Under the pieces are notes generated by a model. That model was given only the letters and a program-made list of their open reading frames with translations. It was not told the DNA's origin and did not search any database. From Stercorarius parasiticus (Eukaryota > Chordata > Aves > Charadriiformes > Stercorariidae), in NCBI GenBank assembly GCA_013396915.1, contig VWZL01000320.1, positions 1,075,048 to 1,139,047 on the forward strand: 64,000 bases of DNA, written 5' to 3'. The position numbers were made by a program, and so were the translations under genes. Below, piece after piece: positions 1 through 18,480 of the stretch; positions within the stretch are counted from its first letter, which is position 1; every line of letters starts with the position of its first letter.

Positions 1-3763
<3,763 letters not shown>

Positions 3764-6700
3764 TAGGACTTGCTCCTGAATCAGGTGCTGACGTGCTGAT
3801 TGATAAATCACAGCTGAGATCTGTACTTTTCTCCCCTGCAGAGCATCTTTTCCCCCAAGGGCTTAAATAAACCCATTCTGCCTGGTTCATGAAGTTAAAA
3901 GCACTCTCTTTTTTTTGGTCAGGACAGATACCAGCCATAAGAGGGGTAGTTCAGCCTGTGTGTTTATTTTGGGGCCAACTGTCCTTTAGTCTCCTACCAG
4001 TCAGTACAGTCTGACACTGTGGCAGCTTTCTCCCATCTGGGAATTAAAATCGTGTCACACATTCATAAATCCTACTTCTCAGATTTGTCCTAACACACTG
4101 ACAGTTTTTCATATGTGACCTAGGGTTTGTTTCCTTACTTTTTAGGGAAAAATAAATCATTTTTCCTCTCTCTTTTCCCCTGTATTTTTTTTTTTAATCA
4201 TCTTGCCGATTTTTGCTTAGTGTTGCAGAAATCTTGCAGTAGTTATTGTACTGCTTTGTCAGTGATTGTCATAACTAAATAGATAAGCATGGTCTTCCCT
4301 GGTGAAAATCAGTGTCACTCACAGAAAGCAATGGGACTATGCTGGTTTTCCTGGCTGAAGATTTGACTAGAATGTCTCTGTGCTCCATTTCAATCCTTTT
4401 TCTCTCCAGAAAAGCCAATCTTTTATTTTTAGTCCGCTTCATTTTTGGTCTGGCTTACCTGAGTATTGCTCTGTGGACTGTTTCAGTGTAGCACCCAGGC
4501 AGTTGATGTGTTTTCAGCAGTCACTTACTTAATTTATGGCTATGTTTTACTGGTGAATCCATAGTTGTGTTACTTGTAGCTTCTGTGATCTCCGAAGAAC
4601 AGCTCTTTCAAGTTGCCTTATGATTTTGCAATTCAGGTTTGCAGATTTCCCTGAAAATAAAGACATCATTGTTGAATGAATGAGGACTCAGTTATTTAAA
4701 AATCAGAATTTCTTCTCGTAGAAAAATTAACAGACCTTTTGAGTGTTGACTTTATAGTCTGGGAACCGTTTTTCCCTATAAAAGTGTCTTTTGATATTTG
4801 AAACATGAGTCTTTAAAATGCTTTAAGCATAAGATTTTGAAGGGATAAAGGAGCTGCAAAGTAGAAGGGTTTTTTGTTTTTTTTTTTTCATATTCTTTAA
4901 TACTTTATTCAAGAATGCATTCTTGGCAATTAGTGATTGTCTCTTGACCACACACAGTATGTCATTGCTTACTGCATTAAACAGATTCTCTGCTTCCTGA
5001 GGTCCATTTGGGAATTGGTAGACATATTAATTAACTCTAGTTCCGTAAGATGTGTGTCAATCAATTCTTGGCTATCTGCCAAGTGAATCTATCTGCAGAG
5101 AGATAGCTGGTATGAGGTCATTTACTTCTACATTTGGCTGTTTTATGATTGTACTATAAAACTAACACACACTTTATCAAGGATTTATAGAGAGGATGAT
5201 CGGAGATGAGAGGACAGATCCAACCTTGGTTTAACATTCTGGATTTTAAGACACTTGAGTCAATGATGTGTTTGGCCCTGGAGCTGAAAGAGGATGTTTG
5301 GTTTAGCTTCTCTTTAGCAGTCTCTAACTATCAACAAAATCTAAATTGTTGCATTTTTGGTCATTTATGCAGTAAGTTTGTTAGTCCACGTGTGCCTGAA
5401 TCGTTCTCTTGACCCTTGGTTTTATCTCCGCAAAGCGGGGAAGTCAGGAATATGTTTATCTGAACTACCTTGGACACTGTTAGCTTTTGATTTCCTTTTC
5501 ATACTTCAGCTATGAGAGAAATCATCTTCACCTGGCCTTCCCATGGCACAAGTGTTTGCATCCTCCTGACACTCACACAGGAGGTGTCACTGCCTTCTCA
5601 GCCCAGGTCTGCCCGTGCACAGAAACTGGGGCAGGCGGGAGGCAGCAGCACCCACCTCTTCTCAGGCTTTGACAAATCTGACAGTCAGCCTGGCTCCTGT
5701 CCCTCGCAAAGGTGAAAATCAGATGAATAAATGAATTTATTAGATTTGCAATGAAAACTAATCTGGTCTGTCTCTGTCCCTCAGCTGGAGCCTGCTCCTT
5801 CCTTTCCGTGCCACCTAGCCAGGAATTTCAAATGCGCATCTCCTGGAGCTGGGGAAGAGGAGGGTGCTTGAGTGGCAGCAGCTATTAGAGACACCAAGGA
5901 TGGGGGGTTGGGGATACAATATTAACCCCCTCACCCCCTGCACGCTGCGTCTGGGGGAGCCAGATGGTTTACGTTGTCATGTCAGACAGCAGCACTGCAC
6001 GTGTCAAAGGGCCATTGCTTCTGTATCCTGTATAGTTTATACCTCCCTAGCATACTAAAAAAGGGAAAAAGTATAAGTGAAGGCAAGTGGTTGATTTTGA
6101 GTTAAAAAATTGCCATCAAAAACATTTCCTGAAGATTCATTTTCTGCCACAACACTTCTGGAAAATTAACTGACTTCACCATCTGCTTATTTATTTTTCA
6201 AGCACTTAGAGAGGTAAATGTGAACTGATTAGGGGAATAGTCAGGGAATGTACCTACTGTCTAATAAGATTCCTTGTTTATGTGAGCCCTGAATGTAACC
6301 CACCTGCCTGAGTCTGATGGAGGAGAGGAAATTAGTGTGTGCCAAACTGAAGAGGATGGAGAAGTGAAGTTTAAAGAAAAGAGTGGCAAGTGATAGAGGA
6401 GACACTGGAAAAAATTGGAGCAGGCTGCAGGAGGCTGGTATATGGTACAATTTTATGATTGGGTAAAGGAAATAAATTACAGTCATAAAATAATAGGAAT
6501 ACGAATTGTTATATCTGTTGAATATCTCTTCGATATGAAGCAGCGTATCGCAGCCCCGTTCCATACTTCAAGAAAACCATTTCTAGTGATGAAACTAGGC
6601 AGGTCTAATTGAGTTTGATGAAGTACAGTATCAGAAATAATAATAAAAAGGTAAAAGGATATGAACAGCATGCTGTGCATCTGATTAAAAATGATCTGCG

Positions 6701-9700
6701 CAAATGTATACAACCTAATATGTTGTGAATTACACCGCAGTCTAAGGAGTAAAGCAGACTAATCTTCGCTTAAATCCATTCCAGATGTGTAAGTGAATAA
6801 CCATAGTATATAAGAGAGAAGAATAAAGTTAATGTTTGAATAGACTTTAAGCACGTAAGCCATGAGTAAGCAGGAAAGAACATATTTAGAGAGAACGTAG
6901 CATGTGTATATGCAGAAAATACCTGAGGAGAGCCTAATTTAAAGCTTGAGATCATCCACTGGAAGGGCTATATTTGTACTTTCACTAGAATGGGGCAAAC
7001 TGGCTCATATGCAGATGTCTATATTGTACGTGCCTAAGTTTAGGTGAGAGGACCTAACACAGACACCTACACCAGCTTCTGGGATCCGGGGTTAAGCAAC
7101 ATGCGGCATTCTCTCCACATAACGCAATATAATGCAAGAAACCGATTACCAGACAAAATAAGAAAGTAATTAGTAAAGCTATGTTCTGCTCCCACTGACT
7201 TCTGAGGAAACAGGATTGGATGTGCAGGAATGTTGTGCTCAATGGTTGCAAAATTACACGAGTCAGATCTGTGCTCGAAAGGAACAAACCCAACTGCAGG
7301 GAGACACAGAGGTGCATTAAACCCACTAGAAAATCACAACAGGATGCAGAATGCACCTGCCTGTGCATGCCTGAGCAGGGGGAAGCAGCCCTGCTCCCCT
7401 TCCCCAGGGCTCCCTTTGGGGTAGTTTGTGCGAACCAGCAGGGAACAGTCCTGCTTAGGAAAGAACAGGATTTTCCATTTGCTTAACCCTTACATACAGG
7501 TGGAGGTATAGAGAATGCCCTATAGAACCCTTTTTTTAAGGCTCAGACAGGCATTGCATGAGCTGTATAAAATTGTTTGCCAGATCCTCAGCAGGAATAC
7601 ATTAGGGTTTCTTCAACAGAGGTAAATCAATAGATGCTGTCTGAAGAACTAACCCGGCTTCTTTTATTGTCTCCTAATTCCAAATTTCTTGTCATTGTCC
7701 AACAGATTAAACCTCATTTTTAACTGGATGAACTTAAAAGATCTGGGATCACTTTACTTGCAGGTTATTTCTCATTCTTAATCAATAAAGAAGCTCTAAA
7801 TTTAGTTCAGATTTATGATGTACATAAAACATTAAGTTATTGCATATGAAGTTATATAACGCTACCACCTGTAACATATTTACTTTTTCCGGACTCTGTG
7901 TATTTTAAAAATCTTTGGTTCAACTCATAAAATTTTGCTGAATTATACTTTCCACTTTTTTTTATCCCTTCTGTACTTCACATTAGAAGAGGTCTAGAGT
8001 GCATTTTCTAAGTAATGGACATCCTGTTCCGATACATTTATGCGTCTGTCCTTTTTGTCTGTATATATTATGTATATGTATATAGTGATGGAAAAGCATT
8101 TTTTTTCCTAAGAGAATGACTTTGAAGTAACACATTACTCGAAGGACCAGTGCTACTGCTGGTAGAAAACATGTTGTGTTTCATTATCTAATATAAAATT
8201 CAGGGTGAAACATTGACTTCAGTAGTAGCAGATGTGGCATAAATCGGCCTAACTTCATTGAAGACGGCAGAGCTGTGTCAGTTTACATCAGTTGAGATTC
8301 TGACCTGTGGTTTTTAAGTGAAACATTTGAGCAAATGATTTTTTAAGTTAAGAATCACCTCATGCTAATTTGCTTTCCATATAACTAATTATACCTTTAT
8401 ATTGCATTTGTAATCTTATTGAATATGTAGAAAAAATATGAAGGAATAGGATACTGTTAAAGGATTATTCTTACTTGTGATATAACAATTGTGTGATAGA
8501 GCTATTATTTGTGACGTTCTAGTTCTAAGCATCACTATAATCACAGAGAAATGTCAATAAAGGAAGATCTAGTTTACAGACTGTAACAGCCTATTTTAGT
8601 TCAGAGGTGCTTTAACCTTTCAAACCAGTAGATATTCTATTACTGTAGTATATGAAAACAAAACTGAAGAGCCAGATCTTTAGCTTATGTACAGTGTGAG
8701 TACCTTTTAGAGCACTTCTTTCAGTTTCCTGGGTAGTTTTGCTATGGGAAAAACGAAAACAGAAAAAAGAAAAGACTGATACGCTTCATAATACTTTAAT
8801 AAAAATCAAGATAATGATTTCTGCTATATTGGGAAATCCCAGTACTGGACCTTTTTGTTGTACTGATGTTCCTGTCTGTGGAGGATGACAGGTGACTGGA
8901 TAGTCAGTGTTAGGCACACATCTGTCCAGGCATCTCACAGGGTCAGTGACCAAAATCACAAAATATAGGAGCTTGATTCCTCTGGAGGCTGCAGGGTCTG
9001 CAAACCATCACTTCTGCTGCTCCACAGGACATCGACTTCCAGTCCCTTAGGCTACCCTGTGTGAAATCTCTTTGCATAAAATCAGGCTTTTCACACATGT
9101 AGAATTTACCTCCACTTGTTAAAAAGAATAAATCTTGGCATAACTATGATCTTCCTAGCATTTTGGAAGTATATAGTTTTATATACAGTTACATGTAGCT
9201 ATATATAGCATATAATTCTTTTTCCAAGCCATAATTCACTGTGTCATTGGTTGGGAAGGGATATGCTATGGGAACTTTCCAGTGACCCAAAGACAATATT
9301 TACAAGAGAAGTACAGGGAAGGGACAGAGAACATGACAGACCTGTCTCATAAGACAACCTAAGCGAGTCATTTGTTCTGGTAAGGTCTGACAAATACTTC
9401 TGTAAGGAAACCAGGATGTGTTGTTGGAAGCTCTACGCATTTTTAAGCGCTGTCGTGCAGAAGCATGTATTTCTTACAGGCTGAGTGCTATGTCCCAAAT
9501 GGCACCTCTTGTTATGTGGTATTATCTTGTGATAAAGTTACAGAAGTAGAAGGTCACCATAAAAAGGTAACTTAATTCCGATTTAAAAGACTTTTTGAAA
9601 AACTCCATAAACCCCTTTGTAAACAAATATGAATTAGGTTCATGGTTAAATGCTATTATTTATGAAGGCCTGTCTTTGAATACACTGCAGATCTCCTTCA

Positions 9701-11808
9701 GCTGTATTTTGAACACTTGTTTGCTAGAAGAGAATTTAAACCAGGAAAACTCAGATTTTTCAAAACTTCATCCTGTCATCCCCAACAAAAATATAATTCC
9801 AATAAAAATTTATTTCCAGAGTAGATCCTTTAAAGTAGGACTGTTAGGCTCTATGTGACAATTTTGCTGTCGGAATAGTTTAATTCATGAGGTAAATTTC
9901 TCTCAACTGAGTAGCACACATGGCAGCAGTGGCTGTCATCTTTCCTACTCCTCACTGTTGGGAAAGTCCACACAGCTGCTACAGATATTTCATCCTCAGC
10001 AAAGTGAGATACCGAAGAGAGAGATTTTTTGAAAGAGATGTTTTTCCCGGTATCTTATTTTAACAAGATAAGAATTGATTTCCTAATACAAATTATAATG
10101 CCTACTAAACTTTTGATGTAAACGACACAGTTAAAAGGATAATACTTTACAGTTGCAGCTAGTGTTCATTATCCTGACATATTCAATTAAGAAGGATGTG
10201 CCTTTATGACAGCTGAATATTTGACAACTAGCTGATCCATTTGATCTTCCATTTACCAATGCAAGGTTGGTATATTTGTGAGAATAGGACTATTTCAAAT
10301 CATTTGCATGCCAAGAATCTGGCTCAGTGTCTTAAAATTCAGATGCAGTAGAGTTATAATTTTTTTTGGCAAAGTATTTAGAGAAGGGGTCATGCTTTAA
10401 CCATTGACAGGAAACGTGAACATCGTAGGTTTTCAGCTGTCATGTAATGCATTCAGTCCTGCCCTTGCATATTTCGTAATTACACCTAAGCAATTTGGAA
10501 TCTATTTATGTCTAAAGTGACAGAAAGTCAGTAATTATGTCTGAGGTTCACTCTGAGATTTACAAGTTCAACATTTACATGCAGGAAATGAAATCAAGTT
10601 TTAAACTATCACAAGTCAAAACAGTGCGGTTGACTATTTTATTTCTTCACCTTTATTCCTCAGTCTACAGACTTAAATGGTTTAGGCAAAATGGAAGCAC
10701 AGTTCTTTAGTAAGTCATACAGAGGAGAGCTATAAGATATGATGAGAAGCAGAACAAAGACGTGGAATTTGCAACAGCAAGGGCCATTTGTTGCACAGCA
10801 GAAACCACTAATGAAACCCCCATTATTATTCAAGTCTGATCAGTTCAGCTATTCAGCAACTAACTTTTGTTTAGGACTTGATAAATATATCCAAATTGCT
10901 ATGGCAGGCCTCCCAGTTTATTCTTAAGTGGGGGGAAAAAAAAATCAACTCCAGAACCACATTACTTTAATATTACTTTATACATATGTTTTAAAGAAGT
11001 TGTAAATGAAAGTCGATCTGCAGGTGATGTTCCAGCACTCTACACTTTGGTTTTAATTGAAAACTTACCTGACATGAGAGAGAACTGGTAAGGCTATGGT
11101 CTGTAGAGACTGTCAGTGTTTCCATGGATCTGGTTGGATAGATCACTAGAGACATACAATGACACAAAAGGAAGCTTGATAGTAGCAAGATCCTGCATAT
11201 TCTTCTGCACTGTTGAAAAAAAAAAAACAACTCATACAAAGTAACTGTTAACACAGAATATTATTTTTTTTTTATATTTTATCAGTGCAAAAAGAGTCCA
11301 GTGTGAATGATATTGTCAAATTTGATCCCCCTGCCTCCTAATGAGAGGAATCTATGCGCTAGCACGCTTCCACTGAGATAACTGAGAAGACCATTGTTTC
11401 CTCACCGTAATGGCTTTCACCTTCTCTGACTGAGAAATGCTGTTGCTTACAGTGGACAACTGTATACAGTATGCCACAGCTGAATGACTTCCATGAATAA
11501 GAAACTAAAGCCAGTCGACATATTCATTAGGTTCAAAGAAATGAGTCTCAGAACTGTGGGAAAACTTTTGTTTATGCTGCTGGAGGGGAGAAAAAAAAGA
11601 GTGAGATAGAAAGAGACCTCCATGGAAGTAAATTCGTGGAGTGGAACATGCACACGCGCACATGCAGCCCCGTTGAGTGCATTTTCACTTACACCACATG
11701 CAATGTCTTGCTTTGTGTGTCCATGCCTTAAACCATGGGTAACTTTGAATATCCTCAGATAATGAGTGATTCAAGTCAAAGACACTCTTAGGATCTGGGT
11801 CTAAATCC

Positions 11809-11827
11809 TTTTTTTTTTTTTTTTTTT
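11809..11827. repeat. Poly-T tract
   Basis: A run of 19 T residues lies in the large intron. It could be a plain homopolymer or the reverse-strand tail of an old retroposon, but I recognise no element body next to it. Confidence 0.8.
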
Positions 11828-14800
11828 AATATGGTGATTTTTCCTAGTACCAGTTGTCTTCAGTGGAGTTCTCTCTGACTTACACTGGTGTAACTAAAAC
11901 TGAGACTCGCTCTTCATTTGTGTAGTCACAGAAAAAAACCATTAGTTTCTAGCATTGTTAGAGTGATGACTCAGAGTTTTGTGACTGTTTTAAGAAAATT
12001 AATTTTAGTGATGGCTACCAGGGGAGCTGAAAATACATCCACTGTTTGCATTTGGATGTTCATTATTTCTCCTATCAATTAAAGGATGTTATGATGAATT
12101 ATTTATTTCCACAAAGTAAATATTCCCCCTGGCACATGATTACCTTACTTTATTATGAGATGATACAGTTTTCCTAATTCATTACAGGCTTATATTGTAC
12201 TTTTAAGAGAGATGGCAATCATATTAAGACGTTGATCCAATTTTCTGGGTGGGAATATTAAGTTCGTTCATCGAGAGAGCCCATAATGTTTCTAGTAGCA
12301 CAGAAGTTCAGCATTTGCCTCTTGTTAGAGTAACAATTGAAAACATTAACCCAACTTCACAGTCATGCAGCATATGCAAAATTTCATCCATACACCTCCT
12401 GAAACAAAAGACAAGTATGGCTGAACCCTTTGATCTCTCAACCAACATGGAGGAGAAAAAAATAAAATAACAAACCACCATCTGTCGGGAAACCGATGTA
12501 ATAAAAACAGTGGAAAGCCAGCCTATAGTATAGACTGCCTTAATTGAGGAAATGACTTATAAATAGAATTATTTCTTGATTTAGAGGCACAGGAGGAAAC
12601 AAAACTGAAAGAAGGAGTTACCGAGCTCAGATCTGGATAGATCAGCATCAGAGCAGCATTATTCATTGTGGGACCCACGTCACAAAGCTCCAGTTGACAG
12701 GGGCTGACCTCACGAAGAAGAATCGCATTTTAAGTGTCATTTCTGCAGCTGAAGGAAGTGACTGTATTGTGTTTGTAGCTCAGTACAAACATCTTGTCAA
12801 ATAGGCTTTAAACAACCAAGATCACGATGCAGCAGGTTTTAGCTGTGGGTGATGCTCCACATACATGCCATGGCACTGTGAAATGCAGAACACCAAACTA
12901 ACCAGAGTTATATTAAATATTCAGACATGAGGACCTAACCAAGAGCCTGTTGATGTTAACCAACTTCACTGGACTTTGTCTAAAGTTTTATGAGAGCTGA
13001 TGTGTTGTGAAGTGCCTTTCAGGCCTGATTTTTAAAGGCTGTAGGATATATTTAACTCGCAGAAGTTACATGGAAATCTGAAAACACTGCCTATTTCCAT
13101 GCTTTCGGACCGACTGTAATATTTATTGGTTTTGCATGTTCACGGTGTGTGAGCTTAATGGTAGACCAGCATGGTGACTGGCCTGCGGTTCATCCCGGGA
13201 AGGGGCCCAGGGAGGCCATGTACTGCCATGGTGCAGGCTGCTCAGCAATGATGGGGAGGCTCATGCCTGAGTTTCTCCCAAAAACCTCCTCTTGATGTTG
13301 CTTCTGGCCATAAAAGTCTCACTCCTTCAGAATTCCCAGAAAAGGGGCATTTCCCCAAAGGAAAGATGAGAACGCTCATGGATTTAAAAGCAATCTTTCA
13401 AGCAGGTTCAGGAAAGAAAAAAGTCACTTTCCACAATGGGAGGGCCTCCTTGGTGCACTTTCAGGGTCCTTATACATCTCTCTCTTTCATCAACAGCTGC
13501 ATTTGGCATGACAAAACCGGCTTCTCCACAATGATTAAATCTTATTTCTCCTTTGATATAAAGCAGAGCAACTGCAGGTGAAGCTACTATTTCTGTGAGT
13601 AAACAGCAGTACATAGGTATTTCCAGCCGTTGCCTGGTGGAACAGGAAATAATTGTTCTTCTCTTGTTATCTTGACCGTCCCCATTTTTATGTACAGACT
13701 TATATTTATGTGAAAATGATTTCTTAATACTTTCCAGATGCCTCCTTGCCTTTACAAGGTTTTGAAACTGAGTTTTTTCTCTGCCCTTTATTATACAAAG
13801 AGTGTCTCAAATTTGTTGCTAAGTAGGTTCAAATCATAAAATTCCACTATTCCATAGTTCAGTAAGAAAATAATGCTAAATATTGATGCGTTGATTAGTG
13901 ATTAGTACTTTGCTTCTCAAGGAGAGAATTAACTGAACCATGTAAGAAAGCAAATCAGAATTAATCCCATATATGCCACGCACAGAGAAGATGGCTGCAA
14001 GAGGCAGGATCTCTGCAAAACAAGTGCAGGTACAGTTTAACTATTGTGTCACTTTATAACTTTGCTAAATACCTTTACAAAGGATAAAGAAAATGTTTTT
14101 TATCAGTATACAACCTTTCATCTTTTTGCATCACATGTTCTGCTGGCATAAGATGACACAGATAGATTAACAATCAGGTATTTCAAGATCCTAAAAGTCT
14201 GACAGGAGACAAAATCCTTCATCTTTCTTTAAACAATACTTCTATGTGAATATGAGACCCAGTACAGCAATGTAAGCTTTAGTGCTGTGATAGTACCTGT
14301 CAGCAGGAAGAAAATCCAGTTTTAGGAATCCTGTTTTAGGAACAGGTCGTGGCTTAGACAGAGTGTTTTGTGCAGGGAAGGAACACGGGACATGAAAGCA
14401 GTGCATAGGCACAAATAATTATCTTCTTTATACATTAGTCCATATATCTTTTGCCATGAACAGTTAATCAATTTACTGCTGAAAGACTGTGGGAGATAAG
14501 AATGGTACTGAAACAGGCAGTGTTTTAAATATTTGTGCTTGTCCCCCATGCCTACTGCTTCTGTGATACTGGAAATCAGGCTAAGGGATCACAGCAACTC
14601 TTTCTGCCCTAAAAATCTAAGAATAAAACCACTTGAAGTCAGTTGGGAAAAAACCATAAATATTTACTCTTACATTCGTGCTCCGTTCTAGCTTACATAG
14701 TTTGTAACAACTTGCTTTCTGTTTGTGGCACTCAGTAAGTCTGTTTGGAAATGTGCTGGCTCCTCTTTGAGGTCCTGAGCATAAACCATACAGAATCTCT

Positions 14801-17800
14801 GTATTTTCCCTCAAATACCATTCCTGTGAGGGAAATGTACTGTGGCCTTCTGTTCCTTCCTTCACCTCTCCCTCGTTTATGTAAGACAAATAATTTAGTG
14901 ACTATGACCTGACTCAGATGAAGTACATGCCTCTGACTCGTTCATGCCTCTGTGGACTTTGAGTAAATTAGTTATTTCCTAAGCAACTCATTTCATTGGA
15001 AAAGGGTGAGTAACTTTCCACCATTACTTGAGAACTCAGAAAAGACGAGCTAATACCTGCTTTTTTCTTTCTCTTCAGCTTCTGTATTATTTGCTGTAGA
15101 CAATTCACATATGGTTATTTTTATTTATTCCCAGAAGGAACCTTTGTTTTTAAAAATGTGTTTTTTCTTTAGCTCAATGAGTCAGAAAAGACTGTGAGAC
15201 TCACATTGGATGAAAAACCAGTCACCACTGGAAAACTTAGATAGAAAGAGGTATTGTGCAGAATGAATAAATGTATCATGATAAATTCCTGCCTATGAGA
15301 ATTGACGGTGACTTATTATGTCGTCTGATCCACTCTAATTTGTGTACATCTGCAGTCATCTACAAGTCTGGACTGTCTTCTCACCTGTAGTGATATAAAT
15401 CACAACTAGCGATTCCTGCAGTGCAGCATTAATTTGCATTTTAATTCTTTCTTTTTCAAATATTGCATGGCTAATCATAATTATATACATTGTCCATCCC
15501 TAAGCAAGTCTTCCTATTTAGTGTAGGTATCAAACAGTTGCAGAAGAGCTGTCATATAACTTTTCTCTTGTATGATTGCATAGATTTTAGTTAAGAAATG
15601 CTACCTGATTTATGAAAATCTGTGGATTCCTCTGAGTTGCAACATGGTCACGGTCACGGAGATATGTTAATAAACGTTTGCGAGTACATAATCAGATGAG
15701 AACACAATACTCTCCATTAATGAAATATGATCCATAATGAATCTTGCATGGGAGTGCTAATAACTACCTTTAGGTTAAAGTGCTCAGATGTCACAGTATA
15801 ACAATATCTGTCTTACATGTGTATCATTACAGCACAGTAATTAAAGGTTACTTAGCTGTTAAATGGTTACCTTGGAGGAATCCTTCAGTAATGTGGCTTC
15901 AAACATGCCTTCACAATGAAATTAATTAAGCAAATTAAATAGCAGCCTCGTAGTAATCTATTTTATGTGCAGAATATCTGGCATACAAATGTGTAATATG
16001 ACTGGTGGCAGAAAGCTGAGGAGTTCAAGTTATGCCCATTTGTTTTTAAACGTAAAACAATCTTGGTTGTTCTTATATGTAAAATAATGCTTATGCTATC
16101 GGCTTAAAAAGAACAGTGACAAAATTGCTGAAGATGAATGGAATGCCAAAATTATCATGATTGCATTCCATGTGCTGCGGGAGTGCAAAGCTCAAGTAGC
16201 ACCGCTCAGGACAAAAGTATTAAAATTCACTCGATCCTTTTCACACCTCTGCACTACATGGAGTTAAAATCCTACTAACGAGTAACTAAAGTTTTGCTAA
16301 CAGTTCAGTCTGACTCATCATCAGGATGCTTTCAGGGATTACTAGTTTACTGCCTTGTTCTGTATTTAATACAAACCACACCAGGAAAGTTGAGCAAGCG
16401 GCTGGATCTGGATATAAACATTTCTCATCACCCGTTCAAGTGGGAATATGACATGGGCAACACCAGTGAGCGGAGCACTACAGAAATGAGAGAAATTTAT
16501 TTTTTCCCCATCATTTCCATGCTGGATTGAAATCTCATTTCATACATTTTGACTTAAAAAATAATTTCCTAACATTATGCATACTGCCAGAGACAAATAC
16601 ACAGTATATTCTGCTTTTTCCTTTGTTTAAAGAGAAACAATCCACTAGATAAATAGATCATTCATCTGAGACCTTTTCATATGTAAGCAAGAAGGTGTAA
16701 AGTTCAGATCTCTGCTGTCCTCCTGAAACATTGGCCTTGCTCCAGGCCATGACATTATTCACATACCTTAAGTTTACCCTTATTTAAATGTTTTGCCTGA
16801 TCATGTCTTTTGACAAAACACAAAAAAAAGAAAAAAAAAAATCCCTCTCACGCTGCAGAAATCTTTGCTTACAACACAGCTCAGAAAGTATTGGCAGAAG
16901 AAAAGGAAAGATGAAGAATTCTTGATAGAAATTTGGTGGGTTTATGCCAGTGAGATAGTTAGTGGTGGCACCATCTTATCAGTGATATGAGGATGACACC
17001 AATGTTATGGGTTCTTCTCCAGTCCTCAGGCTTCTGCCGAGGCCAAGCGATTCGGCCTTAATTAGTTTTGCTCTCTGCAATTCAGATTTCTTGAAAGATG
17101 AAGCTTCAGTCATTGTCATGTGAAAACGATCCCATGTCTCCAGGCCAAAAAAATCCCCAGACAAGCTAAGTAGCAGTGATGGAGCTATCTGTCCACTGAA
17201 TAATCTTTAGATGCCCTTCAGAGACCCTCTACATACTAAGGGCCAAGCCTACACAAAGTTATAACATGTAAGTGTGAAAAAAAAAAAGAAAAAAGTCTTA
17301 ATACCGAGATTATCAAAGAATTGGTCCTTTTCCTGTGCTGCAACCTCTCAGATAGTACAGATTTTTACTTCTTAGGCACAGTAAAATCATATATACTGAT
17401 GGATTCAGCCTGATTCCAGACCTGGAAACAGCTTTTGAAGGGGGATTAGAAAAAAACCCCAACAATCTAATAGAGGAAGACTCTCTTCCAAAGAGTTCTT
17501 TTGCCCTGAGGTATGATTTATTTTTTTTAAATTATGGACCGGTAAATGTGTAATCAGAAAACAAATGGCATTGATTACTTTTTCAAAGCAGTAACTCTCT
17601 AATCATTTCATCCTATACTTCTAGGTTGTTTGAAGTATGGAACCAACACAAAACCTGAAAGCATTTTGCCTTTTGTATAAATCAACATTACTCTCTGTAG
17701 CTAACATTTATTTACAAGCTTGCAAAGGGTTTCATAAGGGATATGAGTGCATCTACAATACAAACCATGTGTCACACAGCAGAAAACTACAGAGCAATAG

Positions 17801-18420
17801 CGCTGTTGTTTTTTCCCTTTACTTGATCCAAGTTTCATTTTCTGTTTGGCTAAGTATCAGTGGTCATGAAGGTGATATATCAACAATAGTCATGGTGACA
17901 CATTCGATTTAATTATAGCCGGTTGAGGTGCTTAACTTCATTTGCTTTTTTCTGAATAACAATTCATTTTATTCTGTTTTAACAAACCTTTCTGTTAATG
18001 CATTTCATCATCTTTGTTATAAGAAACAGGGATCTGGTTTCATTACTAAAGTGTGGGAGTAATGAAAGAGTAAGTCTTCACCAGCCTACTGCTGCTATAC
18101 CTAGGGTCTTTTCCTGGAATACTTACTGAAGAACAAATCCCTTGAAGTCAGCAGAGTTTAGTCTAGATCATGGTATGATTCCTAACTAAAAAGCTGTGAA
18201 ACTCATACCGAATTTAGGATGTGGAAAGATTGGGCATAGTCTAACATGGAACAAGGCCACAAAGGTTCTTCCAGGAAGCATAACAGAATAATAAATGATT
18301 CAGGCACGAGTACAAGATTTATGTATACCCTTAAAGATTGGTGGTGATAAATAGAACAGTAATGGGGAAAGTTGACTTTGTTTAACCTCAATCAAGGAAG
18401 GGAGCGAAAAAAGGAAAGTT

Positions 18421-18480
18421 TGGACAAGGCAGTGGAAGTTTTGATTGTGGAAGAGCTCTGCATGACTTAAGCCTTGTCCA
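18421..18480. repeat. Inverted repeat, 10-bp perfect arms
   Basis: TGGACAAGGC at 18421-18430 is the exact reverse complement of GCCTTGTCCA at 18471-18480, with a 40-bp spacer. The spacer shows no extended complementarity, so this is a short-stem hairpin at most. I see no flanking target-site duplication that would make it a transposon remnant. Confidence 0.6.
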
